From Adineta vaga (Eukaryota > Rotifera): DNA of 64,000 nucleotides. How positions within the stretch are numbered: the stretch's first letter is position 1; the number at the start of each line of letters is the position of its first letter. The stretch spans positions 15,376,001-15,440,000 of the forward strand of contig CP075493.1 in NCBI GenBank assembly GCA_021613535.1, given 5' to 3'. Positions 34,531 through 44,419 of the stretch are shown in pieces. Below the pieces are notes generated by a model. The model saw only the letters and a list, made by a program, of their open reading frames with translations, was not told the origin of the DNA and made no database searches. The position numbers and the translations under genes were made by a program.

Positions 34531-35559
34531 ATGTTGAAAATTGCACGCCGACAATTAGGAAGAAATGGTCCTGATGTGTCATGTATTGGTTGTGGAGCAA
34601 TTGTGTTACCATTTGGTAATGACGAAGAAGAAGAAGATAAACGATTTCAAATCTATAATCGTGCAATTGAAATTGGTTGTAATTTTTTTGATAGTGGTGA
34701 TATTTATGGTGATAGTGAAGATTCATTTCGAAAATATTTTGAAAAGTACCCAAATCAACGCGACAAAATGTTTCTTGCAACAAAATTTGGACTTGTATTC
34801 TCTCAAGAATCAAAATCCTATACAGTTCGTGGTGATGCTCAGTATGTTTATGAAGCATGTGAAAAAAGTTTAAAACGTCTTGGTATAAATTCAATTGATC
34901 TCTATTATATTCATTGTATTGATAAAACAATTCCAATTGAAGAAACAATAAATGCAATGAAAGAATTAATTCATTTAGGTAAAATTAAATATATTGGTTT
35001 ATCAAATTGTTCAAGTAATACACTTCAACGTGCATATTTAATTCATCCAATTTCATGTGTACAAATTGAATATTCACCATTTAATCTTGAGATCGAAAAT
35101 GAACAAAATAATCTTTTAAAAACATGTCGACAACTTGGTGTAACTGTTGTTTGTTACTCGCCGTTAAGTCGAGGAATTCTTGGTGGAAATATTCAATGTT
35201 TAAATGATTTAAGAACAAATGATTTTCGAAGACAATTTCCAAGATTTTTCGAAGAAAATCTGATGAAAAATGTTGAATTAACTGAAAAATTAAGAAAATT
35301 AAGTGAGAAAAAAGGTTGTACTCTTAGTCAATTAACATTAGCATGGATTGTTGCTCAAGGTGATGATTTTATTCCAATTCCAAGTACAACAAATATTCAA
35401 CATTTAGAAGAAAATCTTGTTTCAACTCAAATTCAATTGAATCCAGAAGAATTAAACGAAATTCGACAAATTTGTCAACATTTTCAAATTGCTGGTGAAT
35501 CTTGTCCAACAAATATGTTACATTTCTTGTTTGCTGATTCAGCTCCTAAAATTGATTAA
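34531..35559 (+). CDS. Aldo/keto reductase
   Basis: This is a 342-residue single-exon NADPH-dependent oxidoreductase with the (beta/alpha)8 fold. The catalytic tetrad is present: Asp54 and Tyr59 in FFDSGDIYG, Lys85 in LATKFG, and His128 in YYIHCID. SPLSRGILGG and the cofactor-end motif FIPIPSTTNIQHLEENL follow in family order. The layout (plant auxin-induced/AKR13-like, starting RRQLGRNGPDVSCIGCGAIV) is common in bacteria, fungi and plants; the substrate is unknown. The start ATG follows an in-frame AT-rich leader, and length matches the family. No introns, unlike most neighbours, which would fit either a retrocopy or a horizontally acquired gene. Confidence 0.9.
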   Translation: MLKIARRQLGRNGPDVSCIGCGAIVLPFGNDEEEEDKRFQIYNRAIEIGCNFFDSGDIYGDSEDSFRKYFEKYPNQRDKMFLATKFGLVFSQESKSYTVRGDAQYVYEACEKSLKRLGINSIDLYYIHCIDKTIPIEETINAMKELIHLGKIKYIGLSNCSSNTLQRAYLIHPISCVQIEYSPFNLEIENEQNNLLKTCRQLGVTVVCYSPLSRGILGGNIQCLNDLRTNDFRRQFPRFFEENLMKNVELTEKLRKLSEKKGCTLSQLTLAWIVAQGDDFIPIPSTTNIQHLEENLVSTQIQLNPEELNEIRQICQHFQIAGESCPTNMLHFLFADSAPKID

Positions 35560-36274
35560 ATTTAAATAATCATGTCGAACTGAGAAGAATATTCATGGAA
35601 ATAAATTGAAGAATAAGAAAAAAAGTAGAAAATAAAATTGACTAATGCAACGGCGTAGCCAGGATTTTCAGATAAATAGACAAAAATTTGTAAAATTAGA
35701 AAAACATAAGAAATAGGAAGTAATCTCCTCTCTATATACTCGAAAACAACTGCGATACATTTCAACATTAATTTCCCTTTTAAAGCTGATCTAATCATCC
35801 ATATATACATATTCGTTTCTGAATTTAAGATAAACTTTTCTAGAACATTGAAAAACTAAGAAAAATACTTTTCTTCGTAGTTAGACTTAAACACTACCGC
35901 CCTGTTACATCCCATCGACTACTATGCATCTATCTTACGAAAAATATGATTATTGTCAAAAATGAAATATTTCAGCCCCATATCTATCAGAAATTTATAT
36001 TTACTTTTTCTTTCTTGGTTTTTTTTTACAGATATCATCTGATGATTCGCGTATTGTAATATAAGTAATGAAATAGATAACAAAAAACGTTAATAATATT
36101 TACTGTTGTTTTCTTTCTGAACATAATATAATAAAAGCTCGCCATTTCTATCTATCTTCTTGTTGACTATAATTATTCAAAGTGATGATCGACAAACTAC
36201 AAATAAGGATATCAATATAAAAATATTGATGGAAATCGTTACACAGAGTAATTCATTTGATAGTTAAATTGATT

Positions 36275-36450
36275 TTAATCGCGTATTGGTTTAGATTCAT
36301 CAGCCATATTAACATGTTCATCACATGTAGTACCTATGATTTGGAAAGGAACATTAAATGGTCCGTTATCATATTCAATACTAAGTATTATCTTTTACAA
36401 GTTATATTCGTATGTAAAACGTTGTATTAACTGGATCTACATATTCTGAG
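36275..36450 (-). pseudogene. C-terminal gene fragment inside the transposon
   Basis: The minus strand reads EYVDPVNTTFYIRI, then after a short gap or possible intron EYDNGPFNVPFQIIGTTC and HVNMADESKPIRD with a stop at 36275. It looks like the end of a real protein, but I cannot assign a family and no upstream exons are visible. Confidence 0.35.
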
Positions 36451-36840
36451 AAAAATTACGTCAACAATTATAAAAAGTCGAAAAGATATAATCTCTGAAC
36501 AAGATTTGGTGATTATTTTTGTGATGATCTTAAGAGATGTTATTATGAGGACTCCTGTTCATCTATGCGATCCACATTCCTCACCTAAAAAATTTGAAAA
36601 TAAATACAGTTAAGCAATAAACCACGGAATAGACATGAATAACAATAAGAGTGAGCACCTTTTGAGTAAGAAAGCTTTGTCAATGTTTATTCATATAGAA
36701 AACAGAAAGAAAGAGACAAAAATGAAATCATTGTTTCTATCGACGACATCGTTCAAACAGATGATGATATGAATATATCAATATTTATATACATTGGCAT
36801 TGATAAGGAAAGAATCGTTTAGATAAATCATACAATAAAT

Positions 36841-36979
36841 ATGAACCATTCAATTGTTCAATTGAATGATTTATCTGACGAAATTCTTATGATTATTTTG
36901 AAAAAATTATGGAATGTTACAGTATACTCCATGCTTTAATAGGTGTTAATACAAAATTGGATAGAATTGCATGTGATCC
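36841..36979 (+). pseudogene. F-box gene 5' fragment cut at a hairpin
   Basis: ATG at 36841 starts MNHSIVQLNDLSDEILMIIL, a typical F-box opening. After a one-base frame change near 36905 the sequence continues SILHALIGVNTKLDRIACDP. The next base is the first of the hairpin at 36980, and no further F-box protein sequence follows. Confidence 0.6.
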
Positions 36980-37027
36980 GGGTGTGGGTGTTTATTATAT
37001 ACTCTCATCAACACCCACACCCTCAAG
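36980..37027. repeat. Telomere-like hairpin, shared-loop subfamily
   Basis: GGGTGTGGGTGT pairs with ACACCCACACCC. The loop contains TATACTCTCATCA. It joins directly to the broken F-box gene. Confidence 0.7.
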
Positions 37028-37129
37028 AATTAAAAACCTTTTGCTCGCAGCGACAAAAACGTCGCCCAATGCTTTCCTCGAAATTAACCATTTTTGCCCA
37101 TTTCTCTAAAAATCCTGGCTACGCCACTG

Positions 37130-38231
37130 ATAGTCAGTGCTCACTGATCAATATATTGGCCATTTCCTGGAAGTTCCCTCATTAGGATAATTCGAGTGTC
37201 AGACGTTTCGATTGTTTTTTTCGTCATTTGATAGCGCAAGACGAGTACTGTGTATCTATATCTTTCTATCAGTATTTCTCTCTCTCTATATATAGACACG
37301 TGTATAATAGAAAAAACTCTTTGAAGATAGAATGTAATAGATGCGAATATACTAGTATGATAAGAAAAATAATCACACAAAAAACTGCAAATAAATGTTG
37401 TTATCATACGTTTAAACATTCTAACTGAGATGCATGTAATTATACAATCTAATAAAAGTTTTATTGTGATGTTTTTTATATATAGTTCAATAGAGACCAT
37501 TGAACTTTCCAAAACTGTCTGTATGAAGAAAAACTGAATCTTTTTATTCTCGTAAATTTACCAACAACTTGTATTTTATATAATTGCTACACGAATGATG
37601 GTTAATATACTTTCTGTAGTAGCAATAGAAGTTTCTCAGATTTTATACATAGTTCCACGTGAATTTATATTTTTCAATCATGTAGAGTAAATTCATTGTG
37701 AAAATATATAGTGATATATAGAAAAAATTATTAAGCTTATGATTGTTTATTGAAAATATCTTGTTAAAAACTTTCGCAGGAGGCGGGACGGCACAGAAAA
37801 ATCCTTACCCCGCCGGTCTCTGAACATTTTAGTATTATTGCTTATGATTCTAGGATGCATTGGCAACAGTTTAGAGGGACACCGATTGCTAGAGCTTATT
37901 CGACATTTTATACAATTAAAGCAAGTACTGTAGTTGAATTACAGTGATAAATCGAAAAACTTTTTTTTTGTCACAATTAATCATCTCTTTACAATTTTGT
38001 TAGACTATTCCTTGGATATAAATATGATCTTCTCTTCTTTTCTATAAGATAACATTTTCCTTTAGTCATTTATTTCTGCTTAAAATAATAGCATACCTCC
38101 AACTAAAGGTGTTTTATCTACTGATAATGATAAGCGCACATATATATATATGTTGTACTTTTATCTATTTTAATTCAATTTTTTCTTCTACTAGGTACGT
38201 TGTGCAGCATAAAAATACTCATATTACTCAA
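37130..38231. other. Intergenic, upstream of the GH127 gene
   Basis: AT-rich with no gene supported. A TTCTACTAG acceptor-like site at about 38186-38194 suggests that a short 5' exon or leader intron precedes the chosen start. Confidence 0.4.
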
Positions 38232-40193
38232 ATGAGTATTCAAGTCGTTCAACGTGTGCAAGTACCATCAGGTGCTGTCTCAACGACTCATTATATTCAG
38301 AATCGTGCACCACTTCAACCAGTTCCATTTCAAAAACTGCCACCGAATGCAGTGAAAGCCGCTGGCTGGTTACTTGGTCAATTAAAACTACAAATCAATG
38401 GGTTAAATGGAAAACTTTATGAAATATCCGATTATCTTGATTACAATAATTGTGGTTGGATTGATCCAACAAAAACAGCATGGGAAGAAATGCCGTATTG
38501 GTTGAGAGGTTTTGCTGAGCTTGGTTTTGTTACTGGAGATGTAGATACTTTGAGTACAGCTCACCATTGGATAGATGGAGTTTTAAGTAGTCAACAAGTT
38601 GATGGATGGTTTGGTCCAAATTATATGCGTACATCACTTGATGGTGTTCCTGATTTATGGCCCGCAATGTTATTTTCAAATATTTTTCGTTCATTATATG
38701 AATGTACAAATGATGCACGTATCATTCCATTTCTTTTGAAATGGTTTCAGTTTGTAGCTAAAGCTCCAGATGCTTCATTTACAAGTGGTTGGGGTGGTAC
38801 TCGATGGGCAGAAAATATCGATAATATTATTTGGTTGTATAATCGAACAACCGATACTGATTGGTTACTTGATTTAATGCACAGAATTCATAAAGTTTCA
38901 GTTGATTGGGTTCATACGATACCAACATTACATAATGTGAATTTTGCACAAGGATTTCGTGAACCAGCATTTTATTCACTTGTTGCTAATCCACCCGATC
39001 CTACTTTAGTTCAAGCTACTTACGAGAGATATCAAACTCTTGTTAATGATTATGGACAATTTCCAGGTGGAGGTGTTGCTGGAGATGAAATCTGTCGTCC
39101 CGGTTATGCCGATCCTCGACAAGGTCTTGAAACATGTGGCTTTGCTGAATTTATGCACAGTTTTCATATGCTTATGCGAGTTACGGGTGATGGTTATTGG
39201 ATTGATCGATGTGAAACAATAGGATTTAATTCTTTTCCAGCTGCATTCGATCCATTTGTTGCACGTGGAACACATTATATAACATGTGCAAATTCTGTTC
39301 AACTTGATGATCATAATAAACAGGATTTTTGTGATAATTGGTTTCCTTTACTTGCTTATAAACCAGGTGTTCATCAATATCGTTGTTGTACACATAATTA
39401 TGGTATTGGATGGCCATATTATACTGAAGAAGCATGGTTAGCAACATATGATGGTGGTCTATGTGCTTCACTCTATGTACCATGTCAAGTAACAGCATTT
39501 GTTGGTACAAATACTGAAACACAAATAACAATCATCGAAGAAACAAATTATCCATTTGATGAAAATATTAATTTTCGACTCCAGTTATCAATATCAACAC
39601 AATTTAAATTTTATTTACGTATACCAAATTGGTGTAATAAGGCACCAACAGTTTCGATTAATGGACGAATCGTATTTAATCAAAAAACACCAGATAATGG
39701 TTCATTTATTATTATTAATCGTCTGTGGGCCAATGATGATATTGTTACATTAACATTACCATTAGAATTAACAACAAAAACATGGTCAGCAAATAAAAAT
39801 TCGGTTTCTATTAATTATGGTGCTTTAACCTTTTCTTTGGCAATTGATGAACAATATAATCGTATTGGTGGTACAGATGATTGGCCAGAATATGAAGTTG
39901 TAGCAAAATCAAATTGGAATTATGGTTTACTTCTATCAAATAGAAATGAATGGAAAATAAAAAAACGAACAAAGAAAAATAATTCCGAAAATATATTTAC
40001 TCAAGAAAATATTCCACTGAATATTGAAGTTCGAGCCCGTCGTATACCAGAATGGGTAGTAGATGATGAGAATGTTGTGGGATTATTACCACAATCACCA
40101 GTTGCAAGTAAAGAAGTAGATGAAATGGTAACATTAGTCCCGATGGGTTCAGCACGACTTCGTATAACTGCATTTCCTGTTATTGGTCAATGA
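38232..40193 (+). CDS. GH127 glycosidase (beta-L-arabinofuranosidase family, DUF1680)
   Basis: The product is 653 residues from the ATG at 38232. An in-frame upstream extension (to 38127) exists but follows a probable splice acceptor. The start motif NRAPLQPVPFQKLPPNAVKA is typical of the family. The (alpha/alpha)6 barrel has WEEMPYWLRGFAELGFVTGD and GWGGTRWAENI. Active-site motifs are GLETCGFAEFM (zinc-ligand Glu and Cys) and QYRCCTHNYG, whose Cys pair corresponds to the nucleophile and neighbouring zinc ligand of bifidobacterial HypBA1. A beta-rich C-terminal part follows. The enzymes release beta-L-arabinose from plant-type glycans. No introns in the body and rarity in animals suggest acquisition from bacteria or fungi. 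Confidence 0.88.
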   Translation: MSIQVVQRVQVPSGAVSTTHYIQNRAPLQPVPFQKLPPNAVKAAGWLLGQLKLQINGLNGKLYEISDYLDYNNCGWIDPTKTAWEEMPYWLRGFAELGFVTGDVDTLSTAHHWIDGVLSSQQVDGWFGPNYMRTSLDGVPDLWPAMLFSNIFRSLYECTNDARIIPFLLKWFQFVAKAPDASFTSGWGGTRWAENIDNIIWLYNRTTDTDWLLDLMHRIHKVSVDWVHTIPTLHNVNFAQGFREPAFYSLVANPPDPTLVQATYERYQTLVNDYGQFPGGGVAGDEICRPGYADPRQGLETCGFAEFMHSFHMLMRVTGDGYWIDRCETIGFNSFPAAFDPFVARGTHYITCANSVQLDDHNKQDFCDNWFPLLAYKPGVHQYRCCTHNYGIGWPYYTEEAWLATYDGGLCASLYVPCQVTAFVGTNTETQITIIEETNYPFDENINFRLQLSISTQFKFYLRIPNWCNKAPTVSINGRIVFNQKTPDNGSFIIINRLWANDDIVTLTLPLELTTKTWSANKNSVSINYGALTFSLAIDEQYNRIGGTDDWPEYEVVAKSNWNYGLLLSNRNEWKIKKRTKKNNSENIFTQENIPLNIEVRARRIPEWVVDDENVVGLLPQSPVASKEVDEMVTLVPMGSARLRITAFPVIGQ

Positions 40194-40458
40194 TTTATTC
40201 ATCTCTTTTATTCTTTTTTTAATTTTTAATTTATTCAATAATAAGGCTCTGATTTCTCTAATAAAGATTATCTTTGAAATTGATTAACGTCTTAGTCAAT
40301 AGACATTAGCATAGTTTGTTGCACAAGGTGATAATAATATTTATTTCTCTTGAATGAATAGAATATAAATTCTTTTTAAAATTGTATATCTTATCTAGAT
40401 AAATGGCCACATCTACCTTTATAAGTTCTTTCAGCCAATTTCATTTAGCTATCTATCT

Positions 40459-40822
40459 TCTATATATATAAAGAAGAATGTTTGTTCTCTATGCATTCAG
40501 TCGCTGCCATAGCTACAGCTACCAAACCTTCCATGGTACTTACATAGGTACAGGGAAAGATAATAGAGGGATTGGCATAGTCAGCAAGGGTAGGTGGGGG
40601 GACGTGGGTGAAATTTCACCCAGGTGGTTCCGTGATAGCTAACGTCGCGAAACTTTTCATGGCAGTTCTCAAAGTCTAATGGAAATTCGAGAGGGAGTTA
40701 GCCACACCGATGGAAGGTTAGGAAAGGGTGCCTGGGTGAAATTTCACCCAAGTAGTTTTGTGATAGGTAAGGTCATTAAACTGCTCAAGACAGTTCCGTA
40801 TGTACAAGGAGAAGTGGAGAGA
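40459..40822 (-). repeat. Dispersed repeat with GGGTGAAATTTCACCC palindromes, copy 1
   Basis: Read on the minus strand, this copy has two approximately 128-base units, each with the palindrome GGGTGAAATTTCACCC (40606-40621 and 40734-40749). It then ends with GAATGCATAGAGAACAAACA and CTTCTTTATATATATAG. Copy 2 at 59960-60275 has the same order. The 5' side stops where the hairpin at 40823 begins. Confidence 0.65.
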
Positions 40823-40866
40823 TGGGTGTGGGTGTTTATTTTATACTCTCATCAACACCCACACTC
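40823..40866. repeat. Telomere-like hairpin, shared-loop subfamily
   Basis: GGGTGTGGGTGT pairs with ACACCCACAC across the loop containing TATACTCTCATCA. It abuts the truncated end of the dispersed repeat. Confidence 0.7.
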
Positions 40867-41348
40867 ATTGCTTTAGACTTCGATTTTATACGGGTATATA
40901 TAACTATTTCATAAGACAGTTTTAGTAAGGTGTAAGAAAAATCAAAGCGTTTATTCTATGTTTATATTAACACCTTTGAATGGATAATTCAATAGAGATT
41001 GTTGCTTGTAGACAAATATAATAGACTCTGCAGCTATACCCTCAAGATTTGTATTTATTGAAGAGAACAGAACGAAAGATGAAGAGAATTGCGTACAAAT
41101 ATACACACAGTATATTCTTTCTTTCCTTCAAAACTAATCCACGTATGTAGAAGACTGACAATAAAGGTTATAAACGAATAATATTTCGTTCTATTCGAAA
41201 TAAAAGCTCGTTCAGTACACGAGATTTATTGATACGAAATGGTAAGGGTATTAAGTGTTTTTTAATCTCAGATGTCAAGAAATCTTGAAATAAAGACTCT
41301 TTCTCGAATATTTTTATATGATTTAACAAAGCTGATCTATCTCTAAAA
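40867..41348. other. Upstream region of the MRJP-like gene
   Basis: AT-rich. No coding sequence is seen. Confidence 0.4.
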
Positions 41349-42490
41349 ATGACAATGAAGTTAGTAATCTGCTTCTTAATTTCTATGGAAGTTATTGCTG
41401 ATGATCTTCTTATTGAAGTTGCCCAATCACCTGACTTTCAATGGAACGGTATTGCTATAACAAAGAACAACCGAATGTTTGCCTCATGTCCTCGCTTACT
41501 TGGTGATGTAACCCCTTCCGTAGTAGAAATATTGTCCAATAATGTTCTTTTACCGTTTCCTGGCGGCATATGGAATACATTCAATCCAATAACATCGATC
41601 GAAAACGTCGAAAATCGTTTTGTTAATGTAAATGCTGTTCTCACTGATTCGAACAACAATCTTTGGGTTGTTGATAACGGTGTCGTTGGAAATCAAACAT
41701 TCGTAAACGCTGCAAAACTTGTTAAGATTAATCTTCAAACAAATTCAGTCGAACGAATCTATTCAGTTTCAAGTCTGAATCCACCACAAGGATTTGCTTT
41801 AAATGATGTAAGAATCGGTTCTCGTTATGCTTTTCTAACTGAATCTGGACTCGGTTCAGTTGTTATTATTGATTTACAAACCAGTCAAGTACGTCGTGTT
41901 TTAGACAATCATCCATCAACTAAATTTGTCGAGCCAACTGTCGTTCGCATGGAAGGACGACCAATATTGGATGAGAAGGGTCAACCGAAAAAAATGCATA
42001 ATAATCAACTCGAACTATCATCTGACGAAAAAACTCTATTTTACAAACCATCTTTCAGTTATAATTGGTTTCAAATATCTACCAATGATTTAACAAATGA
42101 AACTATGTCTGAATCTGAACTTGAGAACAAAGTTATAACTAGTTGGAAAGCGATGCCCACTGGTGGAACAACAATGGACGATGTAGGGAATATTTACCTG
42201 ATGGATATAGAACGACAAACAGTATGGCAACAAAATTCTGCTAATGGATTGTGGAATTTACTTATACACGATGATAGAATCATATGGGGTGATGCATCCG
42301 ATGTAGGCGCTGATGGGTTTTATATATTCCAATAGCACAAATCAATCGCTTACCGAGTTCAAATAATGGTACAAATCAAATCAAAAAACCATTTCGTTTA
42401 TACAAAATTAAGATAAACTCAGTCTCTTCTCTCACCTTCAATATACCGATCCTCATTCTATTAATAATAGCTTCTCTTATTATTTCTTGA
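41349..42490 (+). pseudogene. Major royal jelly/yellow-like protein with a C-terminal frameshift
   Basis: The open frame from 41349 encodes 328 residues. A signal peptide (MKLVICFLISMEVIA) precedes a six-bladed propeller of the MRJP/yellow type (WNGIAITKNNRMFASCPR, LWVVDNGVV, YAFLTESGLGSVVIIDL, GGTTMDDVGNIYLMDIE). The frame ends at 42333-42335 inside the last strand. The next frame continues PIAQINRLPSSNNGTNQIKK and then a hydrophobic tail (FNIPILILLIIASLIIS) to a stop at 42488-42490. One missing base in the T-run at 42318-42321 would explain this. The tail suggests the ancestral protein was GPI- or membrane-anchored. Bacterial relatives exist, so acquisition is possible. Either a sequencing indel or a recent pseudogene. 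Confidence 0.75.
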
Positions 42491-42859
42491 CATAATAAAC
42501 ATAAATTACATCCGATCCTAGGCGGTGGAACAAAATCATTCTAGAGTAAGCTCACTTTTGGAAACCAATCACATCGTATAGCTAGTTACACGTTAGTTTT
42601 TTTTTTGAAACCAGTAATCATCCAGACTATGTTACTGATTATAAGGACCATCAAAAATATAATAATTCCATACTACTTTATTCGTTTCAAACGAAATCAT
42701 GATACACTAACATCTCTACTCCTTGGTCGAATTATTTATGAGCCGAATATGGCATACAATATATATATATACATATTCCTGGAAAAAACAGAATTCCTTC
42801 AAATAACAGTGAAGCCAATGTCACAACAAAAATTTACGTATATTCTAATAAAAAAAGAA
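42491..42859. other. Intergenic, tRNA 3' flank
   Basis: No protein gene is supported. The run of seven T on the minus strand right after the tRNA (42850-42857) is a likely RNA polymerase III terminator. Confidence 0.5.
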
Positions 42860-42961
42860 CGCTGCGAGTAGGATTCGAACCTACGCGGGAGAACCCATCT
42901 GATAACTATGTGTCATTTTCATGATTCTAGTCAGACGCCTTAACCACTCGGCCATCGCAGC
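42860..42961 (-). tRNA. tRNA-Ser(AGA) with an intron
   Basis: Reading the minus strand, the acceptor GCTGCGA pairs with TCGCAGC. The D-arm contains TGGCCGAGTGGTTAAGG (A box). The anticodon stem TCTGA opens a loop CTAGAA with anticodon AGA, and the T-arm GGTTCGAATCC forms the B box. The 3' half of the anticodon stem (TCAGA) is displaced by an intron of about 22 bases after position 37. A long variable arm (GGGTTCTCCC) is typical of serine tRNAs. A T7 terminator follows. Confidence 0.9.
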
Positions 42962-43437
42962 ATGATGATTCAATACATATTTCTCTTCTCGTGGAGGAAA
43001 CGTTATAATTATGTGCCAAATATTTGATTTGAGAAAAAAGTGAAGATAAAAAAAAAGAAATATTCTTAATACACTTTTGTGAAATACGATCTGAAAGAAA
43101 GAGTTCAAAGGTAAAAGTTTGTACAAACTCCTCTTTCTCAGGCTGTCACTGACATCTTACTTAATTGAATAAATACTTGATTAACTCATAGGCTGAGACC
43201 AGCAATGCAATGACCCTTTCTATTCTATTATAGACTATGATTTCTGAAGAATCCCAAAGCAATATAGACGCAAAACTATAGAGGGTGTTGGTATAATTGT
43301 GCGTTAAAAAGAAATACACCCCCCCCCCTTATCTAATGAACATAATGAATATTTTAGATAATGATTAAAAATAAAGTAATAGATAGAAAAGTATTATTTG
43401 GATAGATACGTGAGCAACTTCGAACGTTTCTACTATA
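42962..43437. other. Intergenic with hairpin beside a truncated receptor
   Basis: It contains the hairpin at 43281-43328, about 110 bases beyond the point where the receptor gene stops. No TM6 or TM7 sequence could be recognised. Confidence 0.45.
43281..43328. repeat. Telomere-like hairpin, degenerate
   Basis: GAGGGTGTTGGTAT is followed by ATACACCCCCCCCCCT. The C-run may be of uncertain length. Confidence 0.45.
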
Positions 43438-44043
43438 CTATAGTCCGAAAATAAGCAATAATAATGGACATAAAATTCCTTTAACTAAAGCTGCAAAGTA
43501 ACTTAAAAATGTATAATAACCATCGACTTCAAAATAACAATAAGAAAAATTGGATCCTATAGATATAATACGAGCAAATATTAATGTATGACTTGTTATT
43601 AATAACCAAAATAATGTGACTAACAAGATACTTAAATAAGCTAAACGAACAGTACTACGTTGTCTTGTACGAACATTTCGTGAAGTTAATAATATTCGAT
43701 CGATTGACGCTAAAATTAAATAAGATGAACCTAAGATATTGTATAAAAGTAGATTATAAAGACGAAAACGACAAAAGTTGAGATTGTAAGAACTTGGATC
43801 GATTTGATAACCAATGATTAATATATGGGGTAAAATGACAGTATAAATCATTATTAAACTAATTGTATTATATGCAATAAAATAGATTGAACAAGGATTT
43901 TTACGTAAATTATTCTTTGAAAAGACAATTAAACTTAATATACAACCGATTGTGCCAAAAATGATTTGAATTGGTCCACCATATTTATATAAATTTGTTT
44001 GAATTGTCAATAAATATTTAATGAAATCATATTCTGATGACAT
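43438..44043 (-). pseudogene. 7TM receptor truncated after TM5
   Basis: The likely start is MSSEYDFIKYLLTIQTNLYK at 44043, matching how related receptors begin. TM1 (PIQIIFGTIGCILSLIVFSK) through TM5 (ALVKGILCPLLLLIFGL) are intact, with LASIDRILLTS at the end of TM3. The frame then ends at 43438, exactly where the third loop should begin, giving about 201 residues. TM6, TM7 and the tail are missing. A spliced continuation was looked for and not found, so it is probably a broken gene. Confidence 0.65.
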
Positions 44044-44419
44044 TCTTTTAAACGATCTAACCAAAAAAAGAAATATAGAATGTAATTGGTCAAGAAAACC
44101 TTTCTTATATATAAATGAAAAACAAGTCAGATTATCATCAAATGAGAGATAATATATCATATCATTATTCTTCTTTTTTCTACCAAAACAAAGTATTTAG
44201 TACTACGAGACTTATATTTTTCTAACTTTGTAATTAACAAATTTAATACGCATGACATGAAGAAACAAAACTTCTAATTGAAAACTTTGAAAATTACTTT
44301 TTAGATTTCCATGACCAGTTTTAAATTATTGGGTAGAACTATCCCAATGTAGCTTATATCTTATAACAAGATGAAAAAAAGAATTTATTCTCTCGACTCT
44401 GTAATTTGACGAAAAATGT

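Larger units (their letters stand above)
35648..37129. mobile_element. Candidate non-autonomous DNA transposon with 40-bp terminal inverted repeats
   Basis: The ends are inverted copies. The left end is CAACGGCGTAGCCAGGATTT from 35648. The right end read on the minus strand from 37129 is CAGTGGCGTAGCCAGGATTT. Similarity continues for about 40 bases (about 35 of 41 identical). The core GGCGTAGCCAGGATTTT is common at ends of eukaryotic DNA transposons. No transposase is visible. Inside lie two gene scraps and a hairpin. I could not identify a clear target-site duplication. Confidence 0.5.

Noticed and set aside
37141-37512. Minus-strand frame of 123 codons next to the transposon end
   Set aside because: It spans a CTCTCTATATATA simple-repeat patch, and no family is recognisable.
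42605-42871. Open frame running into the tRNA gene
   Set aside because: Low-complexity sequence that overlaps the tRNA 3' end on the other strand.
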